In this document: piece by piece, positions 48,800 to 62,034 of the stretch
How positions within the stretch are numbered: position 1 is the stretch's first letter
Layout of the letters: the number at the start of each line of letters is the position of its first letter
NCBI RefSeq assembly: GCF_905475395.1
Contig: NC_058339.1
Span: 87,492,520 to 87,556,519 of the forward strand
Length of the DNA stretch: 64,000 nucleotides
Reading direction: 5' to 3'
From: Chrysoperla carnea
Taxonomy: Eukaryota; Arthropoda; Insecta; Neuroptera; Chrysopidae
Made by a program: the position numbers and the translations under genes
The notes under the pieces: generated by a model
The model's input: the letters and a program-made list of their open reading frames with translations, nothing else
Told to the model about the DNA's origin: nothing
The model's database searches: none

Positions 48800-49460
48800 G
48801 GGATTTCGCTCCTTGATCTTTTATAAGACTACTATTTTTGTAATTTGTGTCGTCTGTGGTGAGAAGCGCGATTTTCATTTCATTTTCATTTTATAGCAAT
48901 GAGTTCTAACATCATTTACCAAACATCAAAGTTTTTTGCCAGAAAATTGAAACCGTTCAATAGTCTGCCAATCTTCGAAGCATGATCTTTTGTCAGACCA
49001 TTTTTAAATAGAAAGGCTGAAATTTTGCGAAGAAACATTTCAGGCTTCATGATTGGCCTGAACAATTTCAGCCTCAATGAAATGGTCAACCAAAGGGTTG
49101 TTTTAGTTCAATCTTATGTTGACTAGTCTTTCCGAGACTGTAACACGGAAACTTGTAGAAGCAAAAGCTTGTTTCTTATTCACTAGACTTAAAAATGTCT
49201 TGTGTACATAATGATGAGTATTATGCTTGCTAAAATCGGCAAGCTTTTCAGTCTACAATTTATAACATGCCAATCAGTTAAAATCGACATGCATGAAATC
49301 CGTCTTTTAAAGTTAAATAAAGGGAACATGCGACGATGTGCATAATATTATTTCCAAATTTCAACTATAGCTTCGTAAATTGCCCTTTAATACATAAATA
49401 CTGAAAATTTTTAATTTTTGTATGAAGTCTCAAATTAAAAAGAATTAATTTTGTTCACAG
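48800..49460. other. Upstream region or 5' intron of the ninein-like gene
   Basis: Ends in TTGTTCACAG, a good acceptor, ten-odd bases before the start codon, so a 5' noncoding exon probably lies upstream. I could not locate that exon or a promoter. Confidence 0.45.
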
Positions 49461-49465
49461 CTAGA

Positions 49466-49504
49466 ATGCCAAATAATGGATCCGACGACATTCGATCCAT
49501 ATGA
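49466..49504 (+). promoter_or_regulatory. Overlapping uORF in ninein-like leader
   Basis: An ATG ten bases before the ninein start opens a 12-codon frame that ends in TGA inside the ninein coding sequence, out of frame. It lies downstream of the 49,459-49,460 acceptor, so it should be present in mRNAs spliced there. An overlapping uORF would be expected to dampen translation through leaky scanning. Confidence 0.5.
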
Positions 49505-51578
49505 ACAACAGTTATACGTTGTATTTAACAACTACGACATCAATCAAACGGGAACAATCGATCGAGATGGATTATCACAATTATGTTGTACACTACAATT
49601 AGAAGAACGTGGCTCAGACTTAATACACTGCCTTCTAAATTCTAGGAACAAGAAAAATGTAACTTTCTATGAATTTAAAGAAGCGTTACTCTCAATTTTA
49701 GGCGATGGCCAAATCACTGACTCTGATACACCAAAAGATTTAAGTAACAAATCGATAAGTGATGACGATGAATCACCGGATCGTGAAGTTTCACCAAAAT
49801 ATATTTACGGAGCCAAGAAATATGGTAGAAGATCAAGACCACGTATCGAAAATGAATTGGATGACACGAAAAATGAATCAAAATCTGATATCAAAGTAAA
49901 TAAAATCCAACGATCAAGTTCCCATAGTGATGTACACCCGTTGAAAAAACGTAAAGGAAACACTCAACTAAAGCGATGTACAAGCTTTCCAGACAGTGGA
50001 ACTTATTCTAATAACTGGCAACAGAATGATGAAGTATGTATATTCTCCCCCATCACTGGCTCCCCTTCGGAACAACGGGAAATTGATCGTGAAATGGCCC
50101 GTGAATTATGGAAACGTTTGAATGTTGGTAGAAATGGTAAATTAACAATGGGGGAATTAAAAACGGTTATTGATTATATTGGAACTGATAAAATCTCCGA
50201 TTCAATAATCAATAAATTACATTCCAAAATTAATCAAAGTGATGATAAATATCTGAGTTTTAATTCATTTTTGGAGTTGTTTCGTGCAAGTGATATGGCA
50301 TGCAGGACAGAGACAAATAATGATCGTATGATTATTGAACCAGATTTTCAAAAACATAACTTCGCACAGTTTATTACGCTAGGACCAGATGGCTCTGGTG
50401 TTATAAATTCTGATGTGATTGTTGATATATGGGAGAACGCTGGTATCACTTCAGCTCATAATTTATTGTGTGACTTAGGCTTTACTAAAAATCAAATTAA
50501 TATCGCTGATTTAGCAATGGTTATTGATGACGAGTTACGTAACATAAATGGTAGCGTAAATGAATCGATTATATTTCCAAATAATCCACACATATCGTTG
50601 TTACAAGCTTCACTTGCGTTATATCAATCTGAAGTTCGGTGTTTAAAATCTGCAATGGAACATTTAAATGCGGAACGGGATAAATTAAAAAGTGATATAA
50701 ATGATGCGAACCAACGTGCGAGTTTATTGGCTCAAGAAGTGGATGATAACCATGCTAAAATGGAGAAGGCAACCAAGGAACAAGTTCGACATTTGGAACA
50801 ACGTCATGCAGATATAGTTAAAGATTTAACGGAGCAATTAACTGGAGAACGTGAGCAAGCTACATTGTTGAGTCATAAATTAGAGAAACGTGTGGCTAGC
50901 TTAGAAGCGGAAGAAATGCGATTAAAAATGGAATTATCAACAGTCCAAGAAGATGTTTCGATACTAGAAAAAGAAAATCAGAGTCTGTTGGAACAAGTTT
51001 CCGAACTTGAACAATCAAATTCACAATTATTATTAAGTGTTACGACGCTAGAAGGTGAAAAACAAAAGATTTGTGATATGGAAGGAAATCGTGAACGAGA
51101 ACAAATGTTATCCTATCTAGAAAAAATATCAAATCTACAATTTGAAAATACCGCTCTTAAAGATAAAAATGATGAATTATGCATTGAGTTGGAATCGATT
51201 AACTCACAATTATCGGCTTTACGGTTGAAAAAAGCAAATCCTCCAAATTCACTTGAATTGGAGAATTCTTTGGCAGTTGGCAATTCATCAGGGAATGCAA
51301 TTAAACGTCGTGGTGAAATTTCATGTCACAATACGTCAACGGAAACAAATAATTATGAAGAGGAGAGTCCACGAATTAGTAAACTTCGTAAATGTCATAA
51401 AAATGAGACTGGTTTGGATGTGGATTATGATTATGCGGATTCGTCGATTTCGATAACGAGTAGTGATGGAGGCTTTGAAGATGATGTGTCACGTTTACAA
51501 GCACGTGTTGCATATCTTGAAAATTTGTTAGCTAATTACGGGCATGACGTTTCATCTGATCCGATGCTTACGAAATTG
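49476..51578 (+). CDS. Bsg25D: Ninein-like centrosomal protein (Bsg25D type), 5' coding exon
   Basis: Encodes residues 1-701 of a ninein/ninein-like family protein, which anchors microtubule minus ends at centrosomes and at non-centrosomal sites. N-terminal EF-hand-like region at residues 8-75: loop D21-x-N23-x-T25-G26-x-I28 lacks the final Glu. A second loop at 216-227 (N-x-G-x-N-G-x-L, ending in E227) and a weak third near 303-314 follow. The family motif Y-G-A-K-K-Y-G-R-R-S occurs at 111-120. A long coiled coil spans about 377-590, then a Ser-rich linker, then a short coil near 672-688. The start follows a splice acceptor and gives the expected family N-terminus. The exon ends at TTG|GTGAGT; reading through would give only V-S-stop. 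Invertebrate orthologue of NIN/NINL; the symbol follows Drosophila. Confidence 0.9.
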
Positions 51579-52844
51579 GTGAGTTGAATTTTGTAATAAA
51601 TTCGATATTTTGTGCACACACCCACGCGTTGTTTAACCAGTTTTATTTTGAAAACTAAAACAATAACACGATAACAGTTTTAAATAATTTTTATTTTATT
51701 AAAAATACCATGAATTCATATTTTTCTGAATTTGTATAACATTTGTCGAAACCAATCTCTTCATTAAACATTTTAAACATCGCTTAGTTTAAGACAGTTA
51801 GAAAATCGATTTAGAAATTCGTATGTAGAATTATTAAACGTGTAACTAATGGCCCACCCTAACTTTAATTGGAATTAACTAAATAAAATTAGACATCGGG
51901 ATTTAAAAATTCATTTATAATATTAAAAAATTAATTTTTCATTAAAACGAACAGCCCTTCTCCCTCCTGTCCGCCTTGAAAGACGTTTCAGCAACGAACT
52001 TACAAAGTTGTTTTGCTTCGTATTTTATCTCGATACTCTTACCAAGCTACAGTTTTATTTGTATACAATAGAAATTTTTATCTAGATCATGTCTATTTCT
52101 AGATAGGGGGCTTATTTTAAGAAAGGAGGACGTAAATCCTATAACTTAGATTTTAGGGACCCAATTTTCCATTTATGAATACTGTTGAAAAAGTACCTAC
52201 TAATATCGTTTACAAACGATTATAATATACATATTATTAATTTATTTACAAAACAAAAAATTGTGAAATCAATTTTTAAAATAATGTTACAATAAGTTTT
52301 GTGATATTTGTTGGTTGTTTATTGTTGATACAAATGTTTAGAAGGTATTTTTAATTCACAATCTCAAACATAAAAAGCATTATGGATTTAAATTTATTGA
52401 TTGTAACGTGCTTATTTAGTGAGGCTGTGCATTTCAAGAAGGAGATGTACCATGAAGATATTGCACCCACTTGATATTCACACTGTCTTCTATTTCCTTT
52501 GCATAACAAACACATATTCATAACAGTTTTTAATTATAAGATATCTATCCTATAATATATGAAATCATTTATTCATGTAAAAATGAATGTATATTCAAAA
52601 AATCTGATCTCTATATAACTGAATAGAGAAAAGCTCAGCACTATCCAGTTATACAGACGTCAGTGGTATTCGTATAAAACTTGATGATTTTTAATCTTCG
52701 TTACTTTCGAATTTATCCATTCTCAAATAATATTAGATTTCACTAAGAGTTTAAGAAAACACACTCCTCTTCAAGAAATGAATCAGTATTTTATCCAGAC
52801 AAAGGAAATAGATATCATCAGTTCAAGTAGATTTTGTGTCATTT

Positions 52845-53110
52845 TACTTCCTAAACGGTTGAACCAATTTTGATTTTTTTTTTCTGTTTGAAAGATAGTT
52901 TGATCGAAAGTGTTCTTAGCTTTGTTTGAAGTTCGAGTTTAGGGTTTCGTACCCGATAACAACTAGAAAAAAGGTGATGATCGTCAAACGGTTGAGTAGG
53001 TTTTTTGAAACATAGCTAAAAACCCTCTCGTTAAATTATCTTTCAGACCAAAAAAAACCAAATTGGTTCATCCGTTTAGAAGCTAAGATTTTGTGTCGAG
53101 AATATCTTTT
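52845..53110. repeat. Dispersed repeat, family R, inverted pair
   Basis: The left half (AACGGTTGAACCAATTTTGA, then GTTTCGTACCCGATAACAAC) matches the 13.4-kb copy. The right half (AAATTGGTTCATCCGTTTAG) is the same motif on the opposite strand, so two pieces lie head to head. Confidence 0.5.
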
Positions 53111-53819
53111 AAAGAAGAGACACAACTTCATTAATTGTGCACACACTGTTGAAACAACTTAACCTTCCATAGTCAAAACAAAAGAATAATAAATTTTATA
53201 GGTGTTGTTTCTGTTAAAGAGATGGCGTTTAAGTTTGAGATTGTGAATAAAAAAAGCATGTGTAATAGATTTGTTATAGATGGCATGGCGACATCACACA
53301 CAAATTATATTATATGTATTGTATTGTATTTATTATTGATTCACACTGGCTTCAAATAATCAGTATTATTAATAATTATTCAGCTTTAATTTTTTTTTTT
53401 TTACAAAATTTAATTTTATAAAATCAGTATTTTATTTATGTTGGTGATTGTTAGATATTTAAAAAAAATTTATTATTTGTTATGGCTAATAAATTGAAAG
53501 TTTATTGAAAAAGAGAGTTTTTTGAAACAATCATACTCAGATTGATCTCGAAGAATATTCACTTTCCCCCACCGTATGTTATATAATGCGTCTACGTGCC
53601 ATATTGGAATATTTACGAATAATATTTCAATTGATCATGTTTTTTCTCATTAAATCTATGACTACAATTCGGTTAATAATAAAAATTTAATCAGTTTTGA
53701 CCCATTTTATGTTATGATAAGCACAGCACCTTGATAAAACCTTAAACTTTTTTTTTAAAGTATCAAAAAGAGTTAATGTGCAAGCAGAAAGTTTAAACCC
53801 TATTCGTAAAACACACTCA

Positions 53820-53832
53820 CCCCCCCCCCCCC
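53820..53832 (+). repeat. C13 homopolymer
   Basis: Thirteen consecutive C residues, unusual in this AT-rich DNA. Confidence 0.85.
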
Positions 53833-55791
53833 ATAAAAAAATTTGTCTTTTCTGCCTATTTTTTTCTTTCCCTTTTTTGTTTACTCTTCGTAAATCAACT
53901 TATATAGCGCCCTTTTCCTACAGATTTACCTTTTTTCTTTTGATCTTTGCCTGGGGCCACTAGGCAGTTGCCTACTCCTCCTAATGGTTAATCCATCACT
54001 GATCAGATTATAATCAGGTACATTAATATTATCGTTGTAATATTATATAAATAGAGATTAGAAAAATTATATAACAACAACAAATCGTTTTAGTTTCAAA
54101 GATTTTATATTAAAATTAAATCACTAACTCATTAATGCTATTTATTGGATAAAAAAACACTCGACTGTTATTTCTACGAATTCAACTGAATGAATCTCTG
54201 AATTTCCTTTGCGTAACTGAGAGTATCTGGTGTTTTCTGAGAATGGAAAATTTATAGAGAAGAGTGACAATACTATAAACAATTTTTTCTCTTTGCCTTT
54301 TGAAGTTTTTACTCATACTAGCGAATTTGTCTGAAAAGAACGGTTTTGCTGTAATCATAAGGCAGGTTGTTCTCGACGAAAAGTATTTAAACTATTTTCC
54401 AATCTAGAAAAATTCCTACTTATTGTAACTTCCTATTTATTAGCGCGAAAACTCATTTTCATTGGAGATATTTGTTTGGAAAAGTGGACAGTAAATTTTC
54501 TTGTTTCGATTCGATAAAAGTTTTTCTAGAAAAAGTTATTATTGCACATATTTTGAACTCAGAATTGCATTCGTTTAAGGCTGAACCCATGCAGTCGCTA
54601 GTATCAGGAAATAGAAATTTCTAAGTGACACATTGTTTTATCTAGATTTAAGATAAACATCTATGATTTTTTGATGCATCCGGGACAATTTAATATAAAA
54701 TATGCACCCGGCACATGTATAGGAATATGCAAGTATAAATTAAATACAAATTAATATATGCATACCATCGGACAACATTTTTACTCTCCAGTAAATCTAT
54801 TAAGTCAAAATCGGAGCACTGAACTTTTTGTTTTCATAAAAAAGGACACTGAACTTATAATAAAAATAAAAATATATGATGCTTTTAAACGTATTCAAAG
54901 AACTCTTGTACTAAATCCTCAAAATCAATACAATTCTTTGAACACATGTGTGATTCATTTTAAAACGCTTAGGAAGTAGTAGTAAAAAAAAAAACTTTCA
55001 ATTTATTGGTATAATGCATTTATATAGTTTATGATGTTGGTTTTAGTGGTGTCAAAATAGCAGTTTTGTGCCGATTTTATGGCAAGTTGATCAATATTTT
55101 TGATTTTTTTTTTAGAAAATACTTGTGAGTATGTGTAGGTCGAAATCTACACTTTTTTTAAAAATTTCCAAAATAGCAGATCCAACATGGTAGGCTATTA
55201 AGGGGAAATTGCTTTGTAGATTATAAGGGGGTTTTCCAGGTCGCTAATCACGATTTTTCTGGAAAATTGGAAAATTCAAGATAGCATTTCCAATCTGACA
55301 TATAGTTCTACAGAAGAAAACTGCTATTTTTAACAAAAGTGAACTAATTCTTCACTCTAAGTATTTTCGAACACGCTGTTCAGGAATTTGTATTGAAAAT
55401 TGGAAAAAACATTAATTGTTTATTGACATTTTAGGAACGTAAAAGGTTAAAGTAAAAAAATGTTTAAATTTGCGATTTCATCTTTGTCTGTTGCGCATAA
55501 TTGGATCAACCATTTTCAATTTTCCCATTCGAATTGTGATCAATAAGCTTGAAAATTTCGAGTATAAATTTTTGTTTAAATTCATCCACTATTTTACTAT
55601 AAAAAAGCAATTTTTCTTAAGAACATATATGTCATTTTGAATTTTCCAATTTTCACATTAGAATAGTGAAAAGTGACTTTACGTTCGTTTATTCTGGTTT
55701 AAAATTTCGTTTTCACAATCTGCTATATTTGATTCGCCATTTTGAATTTTGAAAATCGCACTTTCTAAGTGTGTAGATTTTGATCTATTTA

Positions 55792-55964
55792 CAGGGTGGA
55801 CCATTTTTAATTTTAATCTATAATGGGTAATAGCTCGTAATTAACCAGTCAAAAAATAACTTGATGTCAGAACATTTTGTCCTTCATCAAACTCTGCAAC
55901 TTTTGTTTATGTTATTTTTTGATTGGTTAACTACAAAACGAGCTGATTAAAATGGCCCAGCCTG
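55792..55964. mobile_element. Palindromic MITE, 173 bp
   Basis: Inverted ends CAGGGTGGACCATTTTTAAT and, opposite strand, CAGGCTGGGCCATTTTAATC, flanked by TA. Internal inverted similarity (TAACCAGTCAAAAAATAAC / GTTATTTTTTGATTGGTTA) extends over most of the element. A one-arm relative lies at 19,050-19,128. Confidence 0.75.
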
Positions 55965-58330
55965 TATATTTACTAGTGTTTTCTAAAAATATGATGTCGA
56001 TTCGTCGACCTGCATACAAAATGACCAGATTTCAATGATTTCCGTCTATTTTGACACGACTATTTTATGTTGCATTGCATTCAGCATACAACAAAGTTTT
56101 TAGTATTAATAAATCTGGAGAAGCAGTGGGAATCGCATAATATTTTAGAATGTGCATATAATTTAATTATAGCATTCTATTTTTATCTGACCCTTTCTTT
56201 TCTAAATAAAATTCATTCCTACAGCTTCTCCATAACTCTATTTTGATTTTTTATGTTTATTCAGTTTTTATTTATCACACCATTCTGTATTTTTTTTTTT
56301 TAATTTTAATTTCTTTTATTTTATTTTTTTTTAATAAAATTTTTTTATTTATTTATTTGTGTTTTTTTAATAATATTTGTGTTTCTGAGAAGCTGTAGGA
56401 ATTTTTATTTTGAATTTTTCACGTTTTTTTAGAATTTTTTTCAACGGGTAAATTATTATGAGTGGTTTTTTTCTGATAAGATTATTTTTATTGTTTTATT
56501 TTTCTGAGCTTAAATAGAATTAATGTGTTCACTTAGAACTGCACTTTTGTGATTTTTGTGTGTGTATTTTTTGTAATTGTTGTGTTTTTTTTGGTATGTT
56601 TAGTTTTCTTGTTAATTTTTTTTTGGGATGTAAATTTTTGTTTACGATTACAGTTTATTTTTATTTGTTTTGAAATTATGTAGTGCAATTACTTAGTTGT
56701 GCTTGTTTTAAAAATAGTTTAATAAGCTGGTATTATTCTATTTCGAATTCTTCCTGGAAATATCGACTACTTTTCCGGATCGTTCTCTTTCGTGATTAAA
56801 GTTTTTTAATTTTGAATAAATAAATAAATGACTTCAAAAGTAGGCTTACTTAACATTGGTTTTATGGTAAAACGGTAAATGGATGATTATGTTTTCATAG
56901 ATTTCTCAAAAACTAGTCGGTGGAAATTTAAAAAAATCTATATTTCGAAAACCAAGACAGATATCGGAAAATTTTATTCTTATTTTTCGTCTACAAGAAT
57001 TATTTTATAACAAAATTCATCATCAAAGTTGAAAATAAGATACAAATAATTTCAACCCTAAATCTAAAATTGCTTGATGATCTCACTACCTTAAATTAAT
57101 CAAATTTTCATGTTTTCGATTACAAAATAATAATATAAATGCACATACTTGATGTACTATAAAAAGACATTCTGAATGGAATCTGATCGGACCGGTTCAA
57201 AATTTACATAATTTTAAGGACGACCTCTCTGTGAAGATTGTATCTGTAACAGACATAACGTGCACCAATTATTATTATATTCCATTACCTATATTCTGGT
57301 TGAACATCCTCCTGGCGAAAACGTATGGGGAGTTAACGTACGCTTAAAAAATCTCAATTTTAGAAACGAAAGTGAGATAATCCATATTGACAGGTTAATC
57401 TTAGGTTTTTAAATCCATGTAGGTTGCAAGCACCTTGGCCTAAGGTAGCCTGAATTTATTTTTAGGAATGCAAATATTCCGATGGGAGAGTCTTGCCACT
57501 TAAACTAGTACACCCAAAATAAAAGGGAAAGAAAAAATATGAATAACTAAGGCAACTTTAAGTTACACAGTCAGCAAGATGATCTAGGCAAAAATTTAGA
57601 CTAACATAATTTTTCACAAGATATTGCTTGCCCAAACAAATCTTACATGCCTAAATTACAGAGGAAAGAACACGTTGATCTAATTGTTATCGCAATATCC
57701 TCAAACAGTACCAAAAAATATTGCTGAAATGCGCTTGCATAAATATATTTTATTTTAATACTAAGAAAGACTGTATTTAGCGATAGAAAATAGAACTATA
57801 GTTTAAAACGCCCATAGATACATAATATTTAACGGAAATGTTTGTTTACAATCTTGTTAATTAACCATACGCACCTATAAAAGAGTACAGCACATTAAAA
57901 TATATAATAAAGTAGATATGTTTTGCCTTTTCATTCAATGAAAAGTTAGTTGAACTGTTTGAGTATGGTTTTTCATTTGTTAAAATCGAATAAACTCGAA
58001 GAACACTGTACTTTGAAAACAACCTTTTGGTCTTTGGTGGAGCCGGGTGATAATATTTTAGTATTTACAATTTTGATGCAAAATACTGTTTTTGTTTTGA
58101 AAATGCAAAGATTTTATCAAATTGATGATACCAAAGTTTAATATTAGTGAGATAAGAAATTTTAATTATAATAATGATGATACGTGCAATTTTGTGTGTA
58201 AATTAATACAGCGTGCGGTAATGCGACTATAGTCGGTCTATATACGTGATATTATCCAAGTACCTAAAATCATATAAATTTCATAATCGACTAATTTTAT
58301 AAATAATATCAACAATTCAGATTCTAATTA

Positions 58331-59414
58331 CAGTAGAGTCTCGATAAATGGAAACATCTAGTAACTGGGAATATTCATGAAATTTTTTTTCGAATTTTTT
58401 AACAAAATATGAAAATACTTGTTTAAGAAATACGGATGTATAAGCATTTTAAACTACTAATTAGACAGAGAGATCATATATAGTATTAGACGTCATATAC
58501 TATGTTTGCTATAAGAACTCCATGTTAAATTCTGTTTTGCTAGAAAGAGGTATAAGCAAATCTCGGATGACTTTTATCTTGGCTGTTTTATAGTTATTTG
58601 GCATATAATTTTTCTCTGCTGTTAGTTACATAAATGAGCTATTAATTAAACAAAAAATAAAAGCGAGAGGTATCGTGGGACACCCGGTAGGAACTACATT
58701 CCTTTCGTACCTTGGTACATCATAAATGTAGTGCTTAGTTTTTTTTGTTTACGAGATATTTTTTCTCTGGTTTCTGTCTGGTTTGATCAGGATATTTATT
58801 ATGACATAATATAAAAATTTTATTGCACTTTCTTTAATCTATCTCTAGTTATCTTTAACTTCTGATAACTTTCAACTCAATTTTTTTCAAATGATAAAGC
58901 ATAAAATTTTGACAAAAAATACAAATTGACAGTTATAAAAATATTTTTGCATTTTCCCAAAATTTTTATGGCAAGCTTCGATTGAAAAAGTTTTAGTTCC
59001 TAGGTAGCCTACATGTCGGTTTTTGGTGTCGTTTCTTTTGTTGCACTTCTTTGGGTTTTACCTATCTCCCAACCAGCAAACAAATTATAACGATAACGTG
59101 CGGATAATAAGATAAGGATCATTATTCCAAAAATTCATAAATATTCTCTATTGGAATACTTTTCGTCCTCCCGCACTTTCCACACCACTCTACCAATCAT
59201 TCAAAAATGACATTGTTTCTTGTATATACACCTAATATGATCAATTGTTATGATTATAGAAATACAATAGCATCACAATAACACGTGTTTAATTATGTGT
59301 GTACAGTCTCGCTTAAATACATACATTTCAATGCTGTTTTTGCTATTATTTATTTTATTTATATTATCTCAGTAATCGGAATACCTCTGAATTCCGATTA
59401 TCGAGACTCTACTG
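58331..59414. mobile_element. pogo-like element, 1,084 bp
   Basis: Ends CAGTAGAGTCTCGATAA and, on the opposite strand, CAGTAGAGTCTCGATAATCG, with TA on both flanks (58,329-58,330; 59,415-59,416). No transposase frame survives. The right ~250 bp (CACTTTCCACACCAC..., ACAGTCTCGCTTAAATACAT) is shared with the next element. Confidence 0.8.
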
Positions 59415-59687
59415 TAATGTATAAAAATAAATCTTGCGTGATAATATTTCCGCATATAAATTTTTTAAGATTTTCAAATTTCATTTCATAACATTTAACA
59501 AACATACACACAACATTACGCATTTCTTTTTCACGCATAATTTAAATTTTATGAAAAATATTTAATTGAAATATCTCATTTGCGGTTTTTGTAAACAATT
59601 TTTGTTTGAATTTTGTAATTAGATTTTGAAACAATTTAGTACCGTGATCTAAAAATTTATTACTATTATATAAATGGCAAAGGTGTA

Positions 59688-60404
59688 CAGTAGAGTCTCA
59701 ATAATTGGAAACGTCTAATAATCGCAACACTTCGCCCGCCCTCACTTTCCACACCACCCTCCGCTAAGCACTCAAAAATGATATTGTTTGTTTGTATATT
59801 TGTCGACGTAATATTGTAATTTCCGTCAGATTGTAAACTGGTTCCAAAAAACCACTCCAACTGACACTAACACCTATTATCGAAAATCAGCCCATTTCTG
59901 GTCTGGTTCGCGTTAGCACGGGTTGGGGTGATTTTTAATCCTTTTTTGTAAATCAAATTTACAATTTTACGATTTTACGGTGACATATACATCTAATATT
60001 GTTCATTGTTGTGATTCTAAAAACAAAATAACATCACAATAACTATAGAAGTAATACCACACAGCTGTATAGGCATAGGAAACGCATTAAGTGAATTTTT
60101 GGCCGCAGTGAGAGAGATAGAAAACACAGAAATTTTAGGAATATAAGAGAGACGAAGATAACTATGCAAGCCTATTTTGCCTGTCTTTCTATAGCTATAC
60201 GCGCTGTCTCTTTGCAGCTCTATGATATTATCTCTATGACAATAACACGTATTTAATGCTGTATGTACAGTCTCGCTTACATACTACATACATTCCAAGG
60301 CTTTACTTTATTTTATTTATATTTTATAATGATTTTTCCGTAGAATCCCAGTAATCGAATCACCCCCTGCTTTTTATTGAGTCTCGATTATCGATACTCT
60401 ACTG
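59688..60404. mobile_element. pogo-like element, 717 bp
   Basis: Ends CAGTAGAGTCTCAATAATTG and, on the opposite strand, CAGTAGAGTATCGATAATCG, with flanking TA (59,686-59,687; 60,405-60,406). It is the same family as the element 273 bp to its left but differs in internal length. The minus-strand frame at 59,666-59,860 crosses its boundary and is not a gene. Confidence 0.8.
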
Positions 60405-61544
60405 TATTTGTTCCGTTGCCAATCTAAAATGGCTAGTCATAGTAGAAAAAAGCGCCATTATTTTACGTATCTCCTCTAATACTCAACTTTTTTTGAATAC
60501 AATCTACAAATTGAATAAAGTACAACAAGAATTATCTCCGGCGCCTATGATCACACCTAGAGAGCTTTTCTAGGAAAGAAATGTTGGATAACCAAGGGAA
60601 GGCTCTTTTTCCCTCATTTCACGGTCTGTCACATATTTCTAAACCTCTAACTATATTAAGACATCCTTTCTTTCCTGTCATATATTGCCATGCATGATTG
60701 AAGTTCTTTCCCTTTATGTGCAAAATACCTAAAAAACAAAAAATAAATATCGTATTTTCAAATTTTTGCTTGATACACGTAAAAACTACCTCCAAATGAA
60801 ATAATACAAGTCTGGTTTCTGGTATATCCAACCAACTCTTCTCTTAAAGCGACTTTGTCTGTGTTAGTGTGTTATTTTTAACGACTATGTCAAAATGTTT
60901 CGGTGCCCAGACTAATGTGTCATGTTTAATTCTGGATAAATTCTCCATAAACATGTACATAATATTTGTTTCATGAAGATTAATGTAGATACACATTATA
61001 CATCATTTCACACATAAACTCTTAATCAGGGCCGACATATGAAACACTTGGGGCTTCCTCCATTCACTCATAAAAAAATTAAATTACGTATGACCTTAAG
61101 AAACATTGAAAATAAAATTGATTTTATTGTTAGTCCATTATCAAATTTTTTTTATACAATGTACTCCATTCTAAAGGTTATTCGATTTGTACAAAATAAA
61201 TTTACACAAACTGAACAAACAGTTTAGCCCTAAACAGTATCAGTAGCTATTAAAAACGGATTTATCATATTTATTATTTTTAACTTTGGGATAAAAGTCA
61301 AAGTTTGATTTAGTTTAGATAGGTCGAGTTGAGAACCTTTTCAGTGCCAAGATTTTCACTTTCTCACTGTCGAGGTAATTTTTTTAATTCGCCGCATTAA
61401 TTTATATTGTAAAAGTTCAATATTTACTATGAAGGTGATTTTTAAAGCTTATACATACTTTCTTATTCGGTCTCTTTTTCGATTTTAACGTCCTCTGTAC
61501 TGTCTACGTAACAATCAAGGCATCAGGTACTGATATAAAAGAAT

Positions 61545-61622
61545 ACTCATCCCAGGGGGGGGGTTGATTCTACGATCTCAGGTATTTTAGCTAGTAGCTC
61601 CACTTCTGAGCTACCAGGTGAT
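61545..61622 (-). mobile_element. tRNA-derived SINE head
   Basis: On minus, TGGTAGCTCAGAAGTGGAGC resembles a Pol III A box in a tRNA D-arm, and GATCGTAGAATCAACCCCC downstream is a decayed B box. The spacing of about 45 bp fits a tRNA. It lacks an intact acceptor stem, so a true tRNA gene is unlikely. Confidence 0.4.
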
Positions 61623-61867
61623 CTTATACTACAGAGGAAAATTGTACATTTTTTTTAACCAGATTGTGCTAGAAGAAGGATTAGGAGGAAGGATTATTTA
61701 TTTTCACGCTCTATGGGCTAAACGTCTATATGAATTTTAGCTTGAGGGCTGCGCCCGAAGGAGGAAAATCACTGAATATGTGAAGTGGGGTATCATTGAA
61801 TTGGCATTTTAAAATAATAAATATAAAATAAAAAAAAATAATAAATTAATAAAATCATAAAACTCAA

Positions 61868-62034
61868 CTGCATTAAATAAAAAATGAAAAGAAAACCCCC
61901 AGTCCAGTAGAAAACATTGCGATCAGTCAGAACCTACTCAAATCTTCCCAATAATTATGGACACCCGCCAGTTAAATTCGAGTGTCCAAGTGAGGGGTTT
62001 GTTTTTTTCTTTTCAATTTTTATTTAACGCAGTC
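61868..62034. repeat. Foldback, ~35-45-bp arms
   Basis: Left arm CTGCATTAAATAAAAAATGA...AAAACCCCC is inverted at 61,992-62,034 (GGGGTTTG...TTTAACGCAGTC). The loop holds a smaller pair, GGACAC / GTGTCC. Possibly a small MITE; no target duplication identified. Confidence 0.55.

Noticed and set aside
51253..51456. 67-codon frame inside the ninein exon
   Set aside because: Different frame of a clearly coding exon; a shadow.
54560..54605. Possible Helitron 3' end (CAGTCGCTAGTA)
   Set aside because: Ends in CTAGT but has no convincing GC hairpin and no recognisable 5' part upstream.
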